64,000 bases of DNA from Actinophytocola sp. (GTDB lineage Bacteria; Actinomycetota; Actinomycetes; Mycobacteriales; Pseudonocardiaceae). The DNA is taken from the NCBI RefSeq assembly GCF_009379765.1, contig NZ_WHTD01000012.1, forward strand, positions 16,756-80,755, read 5' to 3'. The position numbers and the translations under genes are program-made. This document shows positions 50,483 through 58,789 of this stretch, piece by piece. How positions within the stretch are numbered: position 1 is the first letter of the stretch; each line of letters starts with the position of its first letter. The notes beneath the pieces are model-generated. The model did not search any database. It was not told the DNA's origin and saw only the letters and a program-made list of their open reading frames with translations.

Positions 50483-52786
50483 TCACTGGAACGACCCGGA
50501 ATTCTGCAACACATCAACGATGTGTTCCGGGCGCACGGGCACCCGGGACAGCGCTATCCCCGTGGCCGCGCGGATCGCGGCGACGATGGCCGGCGTCGAG
50601 GACAGCGTGGGCGGCTCGCCGACCCCGCGCAGCCCGTACGGCGCGTGCGGATCGGCCCGCTCGAGCACGTCGATGGGCATCGGCGGCATGTCCAGCACGG
50701 TGGGGATCAGGTAGTCGGTGAACGAGGGGTTGCGCACCACCCCGTCGACCACCTGGATCTCCTCCATCACCGCGAGCCCGAGACCTTGCGCGGAGCCGCC
50801 CTGGATCTGGCCGAGGACCGCGTCGGGGTTCATCGCCTTGCCGACGTCCTGGGCGCAGGCCAGCTCGACGACCCGCACGAGGCCGAGCTCGATGTCCACG
50901 TCGACCACCGCCCGGTGCGCGGCGAACGCGTACTGGACGTGCGCGAACCCCTTGCCGGTCAACGGGTCGAGCGGCTCGGTGGGCCGGTGCCGCCACTCCG
51001 CGGTCCGCTCGACCGCCTCCTCGCCGAGCACCTCGGCCAGGTCGGCGAGCACCTCGTGGGTGGCCGACACGAGCTTGCCGCCGGCGAGGCCAGCGGCGGC
51101 CGCGCCGAACCGCGCCAGCACCGCCGAGCGCACCTGCTCGCACGCGGCCTTGACCGCACCGCCGGTGACGTAGCTCTGCCGGGACGCCGAGCTGGACCCG
51201 GCGCTGCCGACGCTGGTGTCCGATGGCTGGATGACCACCCGCTGGACGCCGAGCTCGGTGCGCGCGATCTGGGCCTGGAGGGTGACCAGGCCCTGGCCGA
51301 CCTCGGCGGCCGCGGTGTGCACCATGACGACCGGCTCGCCGCCGATCACCTCGAGCCGCACACGTGCCGTCGAGTAGTCGTCGAACCCTTCGGAGAAGCC
51401 GACGTTCTTGATGCCGACGCCGTAGCCGACGCCACGCACCACGCCCTCGCCGTGCGTCGTGTTGGACACCCCGCCGGGCAGCTCGCGCAGGTCCCTTGGC
51501 GCGGCGGGCTCGGGCGGCATCGGCTTGGCCCGCACCAGCTCCAGCAGCTCCGCGACCGGCGCGGCCGAGTCGACCACCTGGCCGGTCGGCATGACCGAGC
51601 CCTGCTCGACGGCGTTGCGGATCCGGACGTCGACCGGGTCCATGCCGAGTGCCTCGGCGAGCTTGTCCAGCTGTGACTCGTAGGCGAAGCAGGCCTGCAC
51701 CGCGCCGAAGCCGCGCATCGCGCCGCACGGCGGGTTGTTGGTGTAGACGCCGTAGCAGTCGACGTGCACGTTGGGCACCGTGTACGGGCCGGCGCCGAGG
51801 GTGGCCGCGTTGCCGGTGACCGCGGCCGTGGTCGACGCGTACGCGCCACCGTCGAGGACGATCTCGGCGCGCACGTAGACCAGGTCGCCGTCCCGGGTGG
51901 CGCCGTGCTCGTAGCGCAGCACCGCGGGGTGGCGGTGCACGTGCCCGAAGAACGACTCCTCGCGGCCGTAGACGATCTTCACGGGCTTGCCGGTGCGCCG
52001 CGCGAGCATGCACGCGTGGACCTGCATCGACAGGTCCTCGCGGGCGCCGAACGCGCCGCCGACGCCGGCGAGGTGCAGCCGCACCTTCTCGGTGGGCAGG
52101 CCGAGCGCGCGGGCGAGTTGGCGTTGGTCGGCGTGCAGCCACTGGGTGGCGATGTAGAGGTCGACGCCGCCGTCCTCGGCGGGGACGGCCATGCCCGACT
52201 CGGGGCCGAGGAAGGCCTGGTCCTGCATGCCGACCGTGTACTCGCCGGTCACGACGACGTCGGCGGTCGGGTCGGGGTCGCCGAAGCGGATCCTGGCGTG
52301 CCGGACGATGTTGCCGTACGGGTGGGTGGGGTGCAGCACCGGCGCGTCGGCCCGCATCGCGGCCTCGGCGTCGGTGACCGGCTGGAGCACCTCGTAGTCG
52401 ACCCGGACCCGGTCGGCGGCGCGGCGTGCCGTCTCCGGGTGGTCGGCGGCGACGATCGCGACCGGCTCGCCCTGGTAGCGCACGACGGTCTCGGCGAGCA
52501 CCGGCTGGTCGAGGTGCTCGAGGCCGTAGAGGTTCTCGCCGGGCACGTCCTCGTGGGTGAGCACGGCGTAGACGCCGGGCACGGCGAGCGCGGCGCCGAT
52601 GTCGATGCCGCGGATGCGGGCGTGCGGGTGCGGGCTGCGCAGCGTCGCGCCCCACAGCATGTCCTCGTGCCACAGGTCGGAGGAGAAGGCGAACTCGCCC
52701 TTGACCTTGAGCGTCCCGTCCGGCCGCAGCGGACTGTCCCCGACCGTGCCGGTGACAGCCGCCGTCTGCGTGTCAGTCCTGCTCAT
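50483..52786 (-). CDS. xdhD: xanthine dehydrogenase, molybdopterin-binding subunit
   Basis: A 767-residue large subunit that binds the molybdenum cofactor and oxidises hypoxanthine/xanthine to urate. It shows KVKGEFAFSSDLWHEDMLWG, the Moco-contact GGAFGAREDLS, MRGFGAVQ (with the conserved Arg), QGLVTLQAQIA, SYVTGGAVKAACEQ and the catalytic GVGEPPT Glu near the end. It is the last gene of the purine operon; the 130 bases before it contain the 22-bp repeats and a short linking ORF. A 196-base spacer separates its stop from the GGDEF gene start. Confidence 0.92.
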   Translation of the reverse strand: MSRTDTQTAAVTGTVGDSPLRPDGTLKVKGEFAFSSDLWHEDMLWGATLRSPHPHARIRGIDIGAALAVPGVYAVLTHEDVPGENLYGLEHLDQPVLAETVVRYQGEPVAIVAADHPETARRAADRVRVDYEVLQPVTDAEAAMRADAPVLHPTHPYGNIVRHARIRFGDPDPTADVVVTGEYTVGMQDQAFLGPESGMAVPAEDGGVDLYIATQWLHADQRQLARALGLPTEKVRLHLAGVGGAFGAREDLSMQVHACMLARRTGKPVKIVYGREESFFGHVHRHPAVLRYEHGATRDGDLVYVRAEIVLDGGAYASTTAAVTGNAATLGAGPYTVPNVHVDCYGVYTNNPPCGAMRGFGAVQACFAYESQLDKLAEALGMDPVDVRIRNAVEQGSVMPTGQVVDSAAPVAELLELVRAKPMPPEPAAPRDLRELPGGVSNTTHGEGVVRGVGYGVGIKNVGFSEGFDDYSTARVRLEVIGGEPVVMVHTAAAEVGQGLVTLQAQIARTELGVQRVVIQPSDTSVGSAGSSSASRQSYVTGGAVKAACEQVRSAVLARFGAAAAGLAGGKLVSATHEVLADLAEVLGEEAVERTAEWRHRPTEPLDPLTGKGFAHVQYAFAAHRAVVDVDIELGLVRVVELACAQDVGKAMNPDAVLGQIQGGSAQGLGLAVMEEIQVVDGVVRNPSFTDYLIPTVLDMPPMPIDVLERADPHAPYGLRGVGEPPTLSSTPAIVAAIRAATGIALSRVPVRPEHIVDVLQNSGSFQ

Positions 52787-52919
52787 GACGCCCCCTGCTC
52801 AACCCGCGAGTCCGACATCCGAGGCGCCCACCGACGCCGCGCACCTGCTCCGAACCACCCTGCCCGGCCCACCGCCAACGTTGGACTCGCGGGTCCGGAA
52901 CGTTGGACTCGCGGGTCAT
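52773..52919 (-). CDS. linking ORF containing the 22-bp repeat (48 codons)
   Basis: ATG 52919 overlaps the deaminase stop as ATGA and the frame ends 14 bases inside xdhD. It reads MTRESNVPDPRVQRWRWAG at its start, i.e. it translates the tandem repeat. It may only couple translation across the repeat to xdhD. Confidence 0.3.
   Translation of the reverse strand: MTRESNVPDPRVQRWRWAGQGGSEQVRGVGGRLGCRTRGLSRGRHEQD
52877..52918. repeat. 22-bp tandem repeat, two units
   Basis: AACGTTGGACTCGCGGGTCC starts at 52877 and again at 52899 (last bases TCA). The second unit ends in the stop codon (52916-52918) of the deaminase gene. A single inverted half-unit, ACCCGCGAGTCCGACAT, lies at 52802-52818. Confidence 0.9.
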
Positions 52920-54271
52920 CTCGTCACCTTTGCCAGCAGGTGCTCGCTCGCCGAGCGGAGCGCGGCCGCGGCGTCCACCTCGGACACCGTGCGGCAGATG
53001 CCGTCCTCCACCACGGGGTCGCCGCCGGCGAGCAGCAGCGCGATCCTGGGCAGCGCGCCGAACACGAGCGCGGCCACGGGATCGGCGATGCCGGCGTGCT
53101 CGACGCCGTCCAGCCGCCACACCGCGAGGTCGGCGAGCTTGCCCGGCTCGAGCGAGCCCAGCTCGTCCTGCCGGCCGAGGCAGCGCGCGCCGCCCATCGT
53201 CGCCAGCCGCAACGCGTCCCGGGCGGACAGCGCCGCCGGGCCACCACGCAGCCGGGCGAGGTAGGTCGCCTGGCGCAGCTCGACGCCGAGCCCACCGTCC
53301 TCATTGGACGCAGCACCGTCGACGCCGAGGCCCACCGGCACGTCGGCGGCCACCAGGTCGGCGATCCGCGCGGTGCCGGCGCCGAGCCGGGCGTTGGAGG
53401 TGGGGCAGTGCGCGACGCCGGTGCCGGTGGCGGCGAGCCGGGCCACCGCGCCGTCGGACAGGTGGATGCCGTGCGCCAGCCAGACGTCGCCGCCGAGCCA
53501 GCCCGTGCGGTCGGCGTACTCCACCGGCGTGCAGCCGAGCTCGGCCAGGCACCGCGCTTCCTCGTCGAGGGTCTCCGCGAGGTGGGTGTGCAGCCGAACC
53601 CCCTTGTCCCGAGCCAGCTCCGCGGCGCCGGACATCAGCTCGGGGCTCACCGAGAACGGCGAGCACGGGCCGACCGCGACGCGCACGAACGACTCGGGCG
53701 CGGGGTCGTGGTAGCGGTCGATGGCCGCCGCGGTGCCGGCGAGCGCCTCGTCCAGGTCCTCGACGACGGAGTCCGGCGGCAGCCCGCCGTGGGACCGGCC
53801 GCGGTCCATCGAGCCGCGCACCGCGTGCAGCCGCACCCCGACCTGCCCGGCCGCGTCGACCACCGACGCGAGCAGGTCACCGCCGCCGCGCGGGTAGACG
53901 TAGTGGTGGTCCGCGGCGGTGGTGCAGCCGGTCTTCGCGAGCCGCACCAGCCCGGCGACCGCGGCGCTGTGGGTGATCTTGTCGTCGATGCCGGCCCACA
54001 CCGGGTACAGCTCGGTGAGCCACTCGAAGAGCGTCGACTGCTGGGCGAGCCCGCGGGTCGCCCACTGGTAGAGGTGGTGGTGGGTGTTCACCAGGCCGGG
54101 CGTGACGAGGCAACCGGTGCCGTCGACGCGCCGGTCGGCCGGGCCGTCCGGGGCCGGGCCCGCGCCGACCGCCTCGACCAGCCCGTCGGACACCACGACG
54201 TGACCGGTGCCGTGCTCGGTGCCGGCCGCGTCGACGGTGGCGATCGCGGCGCCCTCGATGACGATCCTCAT
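52916..54271 (-). CDS. 8-oxoguanine/guanine deaminase-type amidohydrolase
   Basis: A 451-residue amidohydrolase of the ATZ/TRZ group. Metal ligands are visible in NTHHHLYQW, LHTHLAETLDEEARC, AHGIHL and GLGVDGAASNE. The order and the CTPVEY and HCPTSNARLGAG motifs fit 8-oxoguanine deaminase, which converts 8-oxoguanine to urate, or guanine to xanthine in relatives. Its ATG at 54271 overlaps the stop of the 2Fe-2S subunit gene (ATGA), placing it inside the purine operon. Confidence 0.88.
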   Translation of the reverse strand: MRIVIEGAAIATVDAAGTEHGTGHVVVSDGLVEAVGAGPAPDGPADRRVDGTGCLVTPGLVNTHHHLYQWATRGLAQQSTLFEWLTELYPVWAGIDDKITHSAAVAGLVRLAKTGCTTAADHHYVYPRGGGDLLASVVDAAGQVGVRLHAVRGSMDRGRSHGGLPPDSVVEDLDEALAGTAAAIDRYHDPAPESFVRVAVGPCSPFSVSPELMSGAAELARDKGVRLHTHLAETLDEEARCLAELGCTPVEYADRTGWLGGDVWLAHGIHLSDGAVARLAATGTGVAHCPTSNARLGAGTARIADLVAADVPVGLGVDGAASNEDGGLGVELRQATYLARLRGGPAALSARDALRLATMGGARCLGRQDELGSLEPGKLADLAVWRLDGVEHAGIADPVAALVFGALPRIALLLAGGDPVVEDGICRTVSEVDAAAALRSASEHLLAKVTR

Positions 54272-54744
54272 GCCCGCTCCCCTGCCGCCAGCCGGACGGC
54301 GTCCAGGATCTTCTCGTACCCGGTGCAGCGGCACAGGTTCCCGGCGAGTGCCTCGCGGATCTCCGCGTCGCTCGCGTTCGGGTTGCGATGCACCAGGTCG
54401 TGCGCGGCGACGACGAGCCCCGGCGTGCAGAAGCCGCACTGCACGGCGCCGGTGCGCACGAACGCCTCCTGCACCGGGTCGAGCTCCTCCCCTGCCCCTT
54501 CGCCACTGCCGAGGCCCTCGACCGTGCGCACCGCACGGCCCTCGGCCTGGCCGGCGGCGACGAGGCACGCGCACACCAGCGTGCCGTCGAGATACACCGT
54601 GCAGGAGCCGCACTCCCCCTGCTCGCAGGCGTTCTTCGAGCCGGGCAGGCCGAGCCGCTCGCGGAGCACATAGAGCAGGCTCTCGCCGGGCCACACGTCG
54701 TCGGCGGTCCTGGCCTCGCCGTTGATGTTCATGTTGACGCGCAT
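54268..54744 (-). CDS. xanthine dehydrogenase, 2Fe-2S subunit
   Basis: A 158-residue electron-transfer subunit with both [2Fe-2S] clusters: the ferredoxin-type CEQGECGSCTVYLDG...C and the C-terminal CGFCTPG...CRCTGYEKIL. It passes electrons from the Mo site to FAD. ATG 54744 overlaps the stop of the FAD subunit gene by one base (TGATG) and its stop overlaps the deaminase start. Confidence 0.93.
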   Translation of the reverse strand: MRVNMNINGEARTADDVWPGESLLYVLRERLGLPGSKNACEQGECGSCTVYLDGTLVCACLVAAGQAEGRAVRTVEGLGSGEGAGEELDPVQEAFVRTGAVQCGFCTPGLVVAAHDLVHRNPNASDAEIREALAGNLCRCTGYEKILDAVRLAAGERA

Positions 54745-55601
54745 CACGACCACCCTCCTCGGTCCTGCCAGGCCCAGCCCAACGTGCGGCGGGCCAGCAC
54801 GGACAGCGCGTGCCGCCGGTAGGCCGCGCTGCCGCGCACGTCGTCGATCGGGCGCGCGGCGGCCGCGACGAGCTCGCCGAACTCCCTGGCCATCTCGTCC
54901 AGCACCGGGCCGGTGCCGTCCCACGGCAGGGTCTCGGCCGCGTAGTCCTCGGCGGCCTCGGCACGCAGCGGCGTCGGGCCTGCCGAGCCGATGCCGGTGC
55001 CCACCTTCCTCGCCCGGAGGTCCAGCGACAGCCCGAAGGAGCAGACCGCGATGACCATCGCGTTGCGGGTGCCGACCTTGGCGAACTGCTGCGGCCCCGC
55101 GGCCTTCGGCACGGTCACCGCGGTGATCAGCTCGTCGGCCTCGAGCGCGGATCGCTTGGGGCCGTGGAAGAACTCGATGACCGGGACGGTTCGGGCGCCC
55201 CTGGTGGACGCGACCTCGACCGTCGCGCCCTGGGCCAGCAGCGGCGGGTGCGCGTCGCCCGCGGGTGAGGCGGAGCCGAGGTTGCCGCCGACCGTGCCGC
55301 GGTTGCGGATCTGCGGCGAGCCGACCGTGCGGGACGCCATCGCGAGGCCCGGCAGCGTGTCACCCAGCTCGGTGACGATGCGGGCGTAGGGCACCGCCGC
55401 GCCGAGCCGGATCCGGCCGGTCACCCCGGTCCACCGGGTCAGCTCGGCGACGCCGCCGAGGTCGAGCAGCGCGGGCGGGCGGCGCTTGTCGAAGTTGAGC
55501 TCGACCATGATGTCGGTGCCGCCGGCGATCGGGACCGCGTCGGGCGTCTCGGCCTTCATGGCGAGCGCCTCGTCGAGCGTCGCGGGTCTCAGGAAGTCCA
55601 T
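54744..55601 (-). CDS. xanthine dehydrogenase, FAD-binding subunit
   Basis: A 285-residue FAD subunit: MDFLRPATLDEALAMKAETP, the FAD loop PIAGGTDIMVELNF, IRNRGTVGGNLGSASPAGDA and the C-terminal CO dehydrogenase flavoprotein domain. One base separates its start from the uricase stop. It completes the three-subunit xanthine dehydrogenase. Confidence 0.93.
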   Translation of the reverse strand: MDFLRPATLDEALAMKAETPDAVPIAGGTDIMVELNFDKRRPPALLDLGGVAELTRWTGVTGRIRLGAAVPYARIVTELGDTLPGLAMASRTVGSPQIRNRGTVGGNLGSASPAGDAHPPLLAQGATVEVASTRGARTVPVIEFFHGPKRSALEADELITAVTVPKAAGPQQFAKVGTRNAMVIAVCSFGLSLDLRARKVGTGIGSAGPTPLRAEAAEDYAAETLPWDGTGPVLDEMAREFGELVAAAARPIDDVRGSAAYRRHALSVLARRTLGWAWQDRGGWS

Positions 55602-55602
55602 G

Positions 55603-56469
55603 TCACCACCAGGCCAGCCCGGGCTCCGGCGCGTCCTCGCGCAGCACGGTGCCCTCGATCAGGCCGTAGGGCCGGTCGGCGGCGAAGAACACCTCACCGG
55701 GGTTGTCCAGCTCGAACGGGCTGAGGTCGACGAGGAAGTGGTGCTTGTTGGGCAGCGCGAGGCGGACCTCGACCAGCTCGTCGCGGTGTCGCAGCACGCG
55801 CTCGCCCATGGCGTGCAGGGTCTGCTGCAGGGACAGCGAGTGGGTGTCGGCGAAGGCCTCGAGCAGGTGCCGGCTCGCCTCGCGGTAGGACTCGGCCCAG
55901 TCGCCGGTCGCGGCGTGCCGCCAGCGTGCGGACACGGCGGTGGCCAGGATGCGGTCCGTGGCCTCGGGCAGTGTCGTGTAGCGGTCGCGGTGGAAGCCGT
56001 GGAACTCCGAGCCGGTGGTGTTGAGCACGGTCAGGTCGGCGACCCCGGAGACGACCCACGCCTGCGTTCCGTCATAGGTGACGGTCGCCGTCCGGGTGCC
56101 GGCGGCCCGCACGAACGAGTGATGCGTGGGCTGCCCGTCGGCCTGGATGCGGTCCCACCGGTACCGCTCGATGCTCACCCTGGCCTTGCTGATCGTCGGC
56201 GTGGTGTCGACGAAGTGCCTGGCCAGCCGCAGACCGAAGTCCTCGATCTCGCCGACGCCGGCGCGGGCGAACGCGTACACCGTGTTCTTCTGCGTGTCGG
56301 TCGGGAGGACGCCGCTGTTGTCGCCGGTCAGGTGGGTGGCGGCGAGGTCGCCGGCGAGCGAGGTGCTGACGTTGAGATCGGTGATCGAATGGTGGTCATC
56401 GCCGCGGTCCACCCGGACGAGGCGCGTCTCGGCCTTGCCGTACTGGTTGGGCCCGAGCCGGATCTCCAT
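55603..56469 (-). CDS. urate oxidase (uricase)
   Basis: A 288-residue cofactor-free oxidase that converts urate to 5-hydroxyisourate. It begins LGPNQYGKAETRLVRVDR, with the catalytic Lys in GKAE, Thr in LTGDNSGVLPTDTQKNTVYA, and the C-terminal LPNKHHFLVDLSPF with the conserved His. The length is normal. Located between HIU hydrolase and xanthine dehydrogenase genes with 1-base gaps on both sides. Confidence 0.95.
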   Translation of the reverse strand: MEIRLGPNQYGKAETRLVRVDRGDDHHSITDLNVSTSLAGDLAATHLTGDNSGVLPTDTQKNTVYAFARAGVGEIEDFGLRLARHFVDTTPTISKARVSIERYRWDRIQADGQPTHHSFVRAAGTRTATVTYDGTQAWVVSGVADLTVLNTTGSEFHGFHRDRYTTLPEATDRILATAVSARWRHAATGDWAESYREASRHLLEAFADTHSLSLQQTLHAMGERVLRHRDELVEVRLALPNKHHFLVDLSPFELDNPGEVFFAADRPYGLIEGTVLREDAPEPGLAWW

Positions 56470-56470
56470 C

Positions 56471-56788
56471 TCAACTCCCCCGGTATGTCGAGTAGCCGAA
56501 CGGGCTGAGCAGCAACGGAACGTGATAGTGCTCGGCCGGGTCGGCGACCCGGAAGGCGACGACGACCTCCGGGTAGAACGCGTCCGGCCCGAGGTAGTCG
56601 CCGGTGCCGAAGACGAGCCGGTAGACGCCGGCGGCCTCGACGCCCCAGCTGGCGACGCGCCCGTCGGCGTCGGTGCAGCCGTCGACGATCACCTGCCAGC
56701 CGCCCTCGCCGCGGGCTTCGAGCCGGACGGGCACGTCGCAGGCCGGCCGGCCCACGGTCGTATCGAGAACATGCGTAGACAAGCTCAC
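56471..56788 (-). CDS. 5-hydroxyisourate hydrolase (transthyretin-like)
   Basis: A 105-residue HIU hydrolase: LSTHVLDTTVGRPACDVPVR opens with the active-site His, DADGRVASW supplies the Arg, and HYHVPLLLSPFGYSTYRGS is the diagnostic C-terminal tetrapeptide YRGS with the active His. It starts at GTG 56788 after GGGGAGG. It hydrolyses the unstable uricase product to OHCU. The C terminus is complete. Confidence 0.95.
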   Translation of the reverse strand: MSLSTHVLDTTVGRPACDVPVRLEARGEGGWQVIVDGCTDADGRVASWGVEAAGVYRLVFGTGDYLGPDAFYPEVVVAFRVADPAEHYHVPLLLSPFGYSTYRGS

Positions 56789-56918
56789 CGGTCCGCCTCC
56801 CCGCAATTCAACGTGTTGGTCGCGTTGGGCAGTGAGCGTTCGGCCCGGTCACGTACTGGTGGCTGGCTTACGTCACGTTCCCCTGAGGTGACGGTTGCCG
56901 AGGTTGACAGAAGGTGTC

Positions 56919-57452
56919 TCACGGCACCACCTCACCCGCTTCGTGGTGCCGGAACGCCTTCTCCAGTCGCAGGTCCACGATCTTGTTCAGCTCCACGCGC
57001 ACCACTCCCCGTTCGGTGTCGGGATCGTTGCCGAACCGCTCACGCAGAGCGAGCAGCATCGCGTCGGCGGACATCCCCGTCGCGCGGATCAGGAAAACGT
57101 GCCCGAACCGCTCCTCATAAGCAATGTTCCCGGCGGCGAGATCTTACTGCGTCTCCCGCGTGCTGCCGACCGCACCCGCCTGCTCGGCACGCGACCACGA
57201 CGCATCGCGCCCCTCGCCCGCGGCGCGCTCGCCGATCCGCGGGTGCGCGGCGAGCGCCCGCAGGATGTCGTCCCAACCCAACTCGTCGATGACGGTCCCG
57301 GAGACGATCCGTAACCGCGCGAGGTCGGGATAGGGCCGCCGGGCGAGTATCTCGTCGACCCACCGCCGCGACGCGCAGCAGGCGAGCAGGTCCCGCTCGG
57401 CCACCGCGGCCTCGGCGAGGTTGAGCCGGTCGAGCGCCGTTACTTCGGGCAT
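56919..57452 (-). pseudogene. OHCU decarboxylase interrupted by an in-frame TAA
   Basis: The frame from ATG 57452 (or TTG 57458) encodes the OHCU decarboxylase N terminus: LACCASRRWVDEILARRPYP, AAHPRIGERAAGE. At 57144-57146 a TAA follows ...STRETQ. The same frame continues without shift as LAAGNIAYEERFGHVFLIRA, TGMSADAMLLALRERF and VELNKIVDLRLEKAF to the natural end at 56919. The family has a residue at the stop position. The protein would convert OHCU to S-allantoin; as read it is truncated. True mutation, readthrough or base-call error cannot be separated. Confidence 0.85.
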
Positions 57453-57519
57453 CTCCAAAACCTTACTGACCCGATCGCCCGGCCGCCCCCTCCGTTAGTC
57501 GCCGCTCACGCTGGGTCGC

Positions 57520-57900
57520 CTACTCGATCACGGCCAGGGCGTCGATCTCCACCAGGAAGCCGGCGGGCAGGCCGACGTAGACCGTGGTGCGGGCCGGGAA
57601 GGGGGTGGGCACGATCTCGCCGTAGGTGGCGTTCAGCTCGGCGAAGTGGGCCGTGTCGGTGAGGTAGACGCGGAACATCACCACGTCGTCGAAGGTGGCG
57701 CCGCCGGCCTTCAGCACGGCCTAGACGTTGGCCAGGACCTGCCGGGTCTGCTCGGCCACCGTCGAGCCGACGATCCCGCCCGTCACCGGGTCCATCGCGA
57801 CCTGGCCGGCCACCTGCAGGATGTTGCCCTTCCGGATGCCGTGCGACAGCGGCACGGGCGGGGTGGCAGCGCCCTCGGGGTGGATCGCGATCTTCGCCAT
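57520..57900 (-). pseudogene. RidA-family enamine/imine deaminase interrupted by an in-frame TAG
   Basis: ATG 57900 starts MAKIAIHPEGAATPPVPLSH, followed by GNILQVAGQVAMDPVTGGIV. After QVLANV a TAG at 57721-57723 interrupts, and the same frame continues AVLKAGGATFDDVVMFRVYL and ends FPARTTVYVGLPAGFLVEID, including the conserved Arg. A CAG or GAG codon would be expected at the stop. RidA hydrolyses reactive enamines formed by PLP-dependent dehydratases, which fits the PLP deaminase at 59.9 kb. Confidence 0.85.
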
Positions 57901-57905
57901 GGAAC

Positions 57906-58670
57906 TCAGCTCTCCCTCGAAAGGTTCGACACCGACCAGCCGCACTCGGCGGACGCCGTCTCGGCCGCGGCCAGCAGCAGCGGCACCAGCTTCAGCAACC
58001 CTTCCAGATCCAACAGCACCTGCGGCACCGACAGCGAGAGTGCGGCCAGCACCACACCCCGTGGCCCGCGCACCGGCGCCGCGACGCAGTGGATGAACTC
58101 CTCGTGCTCGGCGTTGTCGATCGCGTACCCGCGCTCGGCGACCCGGGCCAGCTCGGCCAGCAGCGCGCGCCGGCTGGTGAGCGTGTTCGCGGTGAACCTC
58201 GGGTACTCCAGGTCGGCGGTGACCCGCGCCCGCTCCTGCGCCGGCAGCGCCGCCAGCAGGACCTTCGCGACGGCCGTGCAGTGCAGCGGGGCGCGCCAGC
58301 CGATGCGCGAGTACATCCGGACGTTGTGCCGGCTCTCGTACTTGTCGATGTAGACCACCTCGCCGTCCTCGAGGGACGCCAGGTGCACGGTGTGCCCGGT
58401 GGCCACGTTGAGGTCGCGCGCCGCCGGCTCGACGCTGCGCCGCACGTCGCGCTCGTCCAGCGCGCGGTATGCCAGCTCGAACAGCGCCGTGCCCAGCCGG
58501 TAGTACCGCACCTCGCTGCGCTGCACGAACCGGTGCGACTCGAGCGTGCGCAGCAGCCGCAGCACGGTGGACTTGTGCACACCGACCCGCTCGGCGAGCT
58601 GGTCGAGGTTCTTCGGCCCCACCGCCAGCTCGTCCAGCAGCACCAACGCACGGTCCAGGCTCTGGCTCAT
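57906..58670 (-). CDS. IclR-family transcriptional regulator
   Basis: A 254-residue regulator: LDQLAERVGVHKSTVLRLLR is the HTH; the effector domain has HLASLEDGEVVYIDKYESRH, RIGWRAPLHCTAVAKVLLAA and IHCVAAPVRGPRGVVLAALS. Its ATG overlaps the stop of a 40-codon mini-ORF that links it to the kinase gene. Likely controls the kinase/deaminase/aldolase genes, perhaps through the repeats at 59824-59857, and may also affect the downstream purine genes. Confidence 0.92.
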   Translation of the reverse strand: MSQSLDRALVLLDELAVGPKNLDQLAERVGVHKSTVLRLLRTLESHRFVQRSEVRYYRLGTALFELAYRALDERDVRRSVEPAARDLNVATGHTVHLASLEDGEVVYIDKYESRHNVRMYSRIGWRAPLHCTAVAKVLLAALPAQERARVTADLEYPRFTANTLTSRRALLAELARVAERGYAIDNAEHEEFIHCVAAPVRGPRGVVLAALSLSVPQVLLDLEGLLKLVPLLLAAAETASAECGWSVSNLSRES

Positions 58671-58789
58671 GACACCCCCTCGCCCGCTTCGTGGTGCCGG
58701 AACGCTCCGCAGGCTCCGCTACGCCGGCACCCTCCGCAGGCTCGGCGGCATCCTGAATGTCGATGATTCGCTCCGCAAGCTCCGCTCAT
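58667..58789 (-). CDS. ATGA-linked mini-ORF between kinase and IclR genes (40 codons)
   Basis: Reads MSGACGANHRHSGCRRACGG, CRRSGACGAF and RHHEAGEGVS. Both ends overlap neighbours as ATGA (kinase stop, IclR start). Internally it repeats SGACGA and RRACGG motifs, i.e. the DNA GGAGCCTGCGGAG recurs. Its last part, AFRHHEAGE, equals the C-terminal residues of the OHCU decarboxylase frame. Probably a coupling spacer. Confidence 0.4.
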   Translation of the reverse strand: MSGACGANHRHSGCRRACGGCRRSGACGAFRHHEAGEGVS

